In this document: in pieces, positions 21,532 through 22,880 of the stretch
Layout of the letters: the number at the start of each line of letters is the position of its first letter
Numbering within the stretch: the stretch's first letter is position 1
Assembly: GCA_963520375.1 (NCBI GenBank)
Contig: CAUQQF010000024.1
Location: 1-22,880 of the forward strand
Reading direction: 5' to 3'
Length of the DNA: 22,880 nt
Origin: JABCPE02 sp963520375
GTDB lineage: Bacteria; Bacteroidota; Bacteroidia; Flavobacteriales; Weeksellaceae
Position numbers and translations under genes: made by a program
The notes under the pieces: model-generated
Told to the model about the DNA's origin: nothing
Databases searched by the model: none
Seen by the model: the letters and a program-made list of their open reading frames with translations, nothing else

Positions 21532-22185
21532 ATGAAACAATATAAATTTACTTTTCAAGACTATACAAGTGTAGGAAAATATCTTTTATCCGAAGAAGAT
21601 ACATTAAAAATATCAATTTTAGACTCATATTTAGATAACACCCCTTCAAAAGAGCAAAAGGAAAAGTTAAAAGTGCCTAAGGATTGGGCTAAATATGCTT
21701 TTGAGACTTCTGAGCATTTAAAATATTGTTTAACTGTATTTAGGGAAGAGACCCCCTTTGCTACTATTACAAATGATTTAAGAGGTATTACAATTTGTTT
21801 CCTAAGTAACAATGAAAAAGGTGAACTCATTAGTCATCTGCGAATGATCTATTGGCGATATATTGTTGATTTATTCCTAAAAAAGGATGAAAAGAAATAT
21901 TATCCAAACAAACAATTATTTCTAAAGCAAATAGATTTTTTAATTGACAATTCCGAACAGAAGATACAATATTGTGCCTTATTCAATGATATTACTAATG
22001 AACTATTCTTAAGAAGTTCTATTTTTGATAAGATTGTACAATCGTACAAAAGAGAAGAAAAGACTACAAAAGTAAATATCTCTCATAATTTTGTTCGTTC
22101 CCCTCAACATTATTTGGATTACGACTACTTATTAGATTATGAAAATATTTTAAAGTCTGAGTATTTCGATGCAAAAACTATTTAA
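21532..22185 (+). CDS. Uncharacterised protein, first copy of a tandem paralogous pair
   Basis: A 217-residue soluble protein that I do not recognise. It shares with the next gene the blocks SEEDTL (20-25), DWAKYAFE (51-58), LTVF (67-70), VNISHNFVR (about 181-189), LLDY (about 200-203) and KSEYFDAKTI at the end, while the middle differs strongly. No signal peptide, cysteine pairs or known catalytic motif are seen. Conserved ends with a divergent centre, tandem copies, low G+C and a nearby IS fragment are what one sees for immunity proteins of polymorphic toxins, but this is inference. The ATG at 21532 overlaps the end of the transposase-like frame. Confidence 0.7.
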   Translation: MKQYKFTFQDYTSVGKYLLSEEDTLKISILDSYLDNTPSKEQKEKLKVPKDWAKYAFETSEHLKYCLTVFREETPFATITNDLRGITICFLSNNEKGELISHLRMIYWRYIVDLFLKKDEKKYYPNKQLFLKQIDFLIDNSEQKIQYCALFNDITNELFLRSSIFDKIVQSYKREEKTTKVNISHNFVRSPQHYLDYDYLLDYENILKSEYFDAKTI

Positions 22186-22234
22186 ACTCTTTATAATGTT
22201 AAAAAAATTAGAATACGCAAAAAATAAATAAAAA

Positions 22235-22880
22235 ATGTACAGAATAGAGTATTTACAATTTAATGAGCTAAAGCAAGAAGTGATGTCTGAAGAAGATACA
22301 TTACAAAACATTATAGATATTTGGCTTGATTGCAAACCTAACAAAAAACAAAAGAAATATCTTACAAATGCAGAAGAATGGGCTAAATATGCATTTGAAA
22401 GCAATGAACACTATGTAATGACAGTTTTTAAGGAAGGGCAACTCTTTGCCTTTATAGAGGTTTACCCCCGTTCTATACATATTAGTTTTATAGACAAATA
22501 TCAAGGTAAATATGTTTTTCCTTTATCCTTGCGATATGATCGTATTGATGGATATGAATATTTTAAAACAAATAAATTTGTTTATTTTAAAAATAATGAC
22601 TTATTCTTACAAGGAATAACAAATAAATTTTTTACTCCTCATAAGAATACTATTACCTCAATAGATTTCGCTTTAGACAATAGGGCTTCTGTTACTATTA
22701 CAGAAACTTATCCCATTAAAAAAGACTGGAAAACAGCAGATAAAATGATTGATGTAAATGTCTCTCATAATTTTATCCGTTGTCCTAAACGTTATGATGA
22801 TTTCTTATATTTACTAGACTATAAGAACAACATCAAAAGTGAATATTTTGATATGAAATCAATAGCTACAAGTGATTTGT
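22235..22880 (+). CDS. Uncharacterised protein, second copy of the tandem pair (partial, runs off the window)
   Basis: An open frame from ATG 22235 to the last base gives 215 codons with no stop, so the 3' end lies outside. It is a diverged paralogue of the previous gene: SEEDTL (18-23), EWAKYAFE (48-55), TVF (63-65), VNVSHNFIR (about 174-182), LLDY and KSEYFDMKSI occur in the same order and nearly the same spacing. The frame passes the point where the first copy ends by at least five residues (ATSDL). The 49-base gap between the genes holds no terminator, so they are likely co-transcribed. Function unknown. Confidence 0.7.
   Translation, partial: MYRIEYLQFNELKQEVMSEEDTLQNIIDIWLDCKPNKKQKKYLTNAEEWAKYAFESNEHYVMTVFKEGQLFAFIEVYPRSIHISFIDKYQGKYVFPLSLRYDRIDGYEYFKTNKFVYFKNNDLFLQGITNKFFTPHKNTITSIDFALDNRASVTITETYPIKKDWKTADKMIDVNVSHNFIRCPKRYDDFLYLLDYKNNIKSEYFDMKSIATSDL

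Noticed and set aside
1..22880. tRNA, rRNA and CRISPR arrays
   Set aside because: I looked for conserved RNA-gene segments and regularly spaced repeats by eye and found none; short tRNA genes could still be missed without a scan.

Overview
The window looks like a chromosome segment of a low-G+C Bacteroidota bacterium, most likely a flavobacterium of the Weeksellaceae type (Riemerella, Chryseobacterium, Bergeyella or Elizabethkingia kind; the genus cannot be fixed from sequence alone). The evidence is the short primary sigma factor without region 1.1, promoters of the -33 TTG / -7 TAnnTTTG type in front of many genes, weak Shine-Dalgarno sites, and a Bacteroidota gene set: LuxC-like reductase with ferredoxin and serC-DUF1015, DUF4369/TlpA lipoprotein, exported deformylase-like protein, and a Fib_succ_major surface protein.

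Layout. 1-2112 (minus): an LURP-one-related protein gene followed by pepD. 2113-4172 (plus): a regulatory stretch of about 350 bases (an 18-A homopolymer, a TATCTTTG promoter element, a 36-codon reading frame that runs into a strong terminator-like hairpin) leading to a 542-residue exported surface protein. 4314-5585 (plus): an exported peptide-deformylase-like protein and recR. 5634-9688 (minus): pepT, fabI, a Bax-inhibitor-1 membrane protein and a LuxC-family acyl-CoA reductase, most as separate units with their own terminators. 9751-12530 (plus): 4Fe-4S ferredoxin, serC and a DUF1015 protein. 12574-19236 (minus): rlmD, an LTA-synthase-like membrane sulfatase-fold enzyme, a TlpA-like lipoprotein that has lost its redox cysteines, a pRiA4b-ORF3-like acidic protein, and the primary sigma factor. 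19391-20819 (plus): an NlpC/P60 lipoprotein and dapD. 20854-22880: an AT-rich accessory tail with a DUF7674-like small protein, a decayed insertion-sequence fragment and two tandem paralogous genes of unknown function, the second cut by the window end.

Most of the window is ordinary housekeeping: peptide breakdown (PepD, PepT), fatty-acid elongation (FabI), recombination repair (RecR), rRNA methylation (RlmD), serine and lysine/peptidoglycan precursor synthesis (SerC, DapD), envelope turnover (NlpC/P60, LTA-synthase-like protein) and transcription (RpoD). The parts most worth a second look are the leader of the surface-protein gene, which combines a long poly(A) tract at a promoter with a leader reading frame overlapping a terminator hairpin (possible phase variation plus attenuation), and the right-hand tail, which resembles an array of immunity-like genes without a visible toxin. 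No tRNA, rRNA or CRISPR array was recognised.
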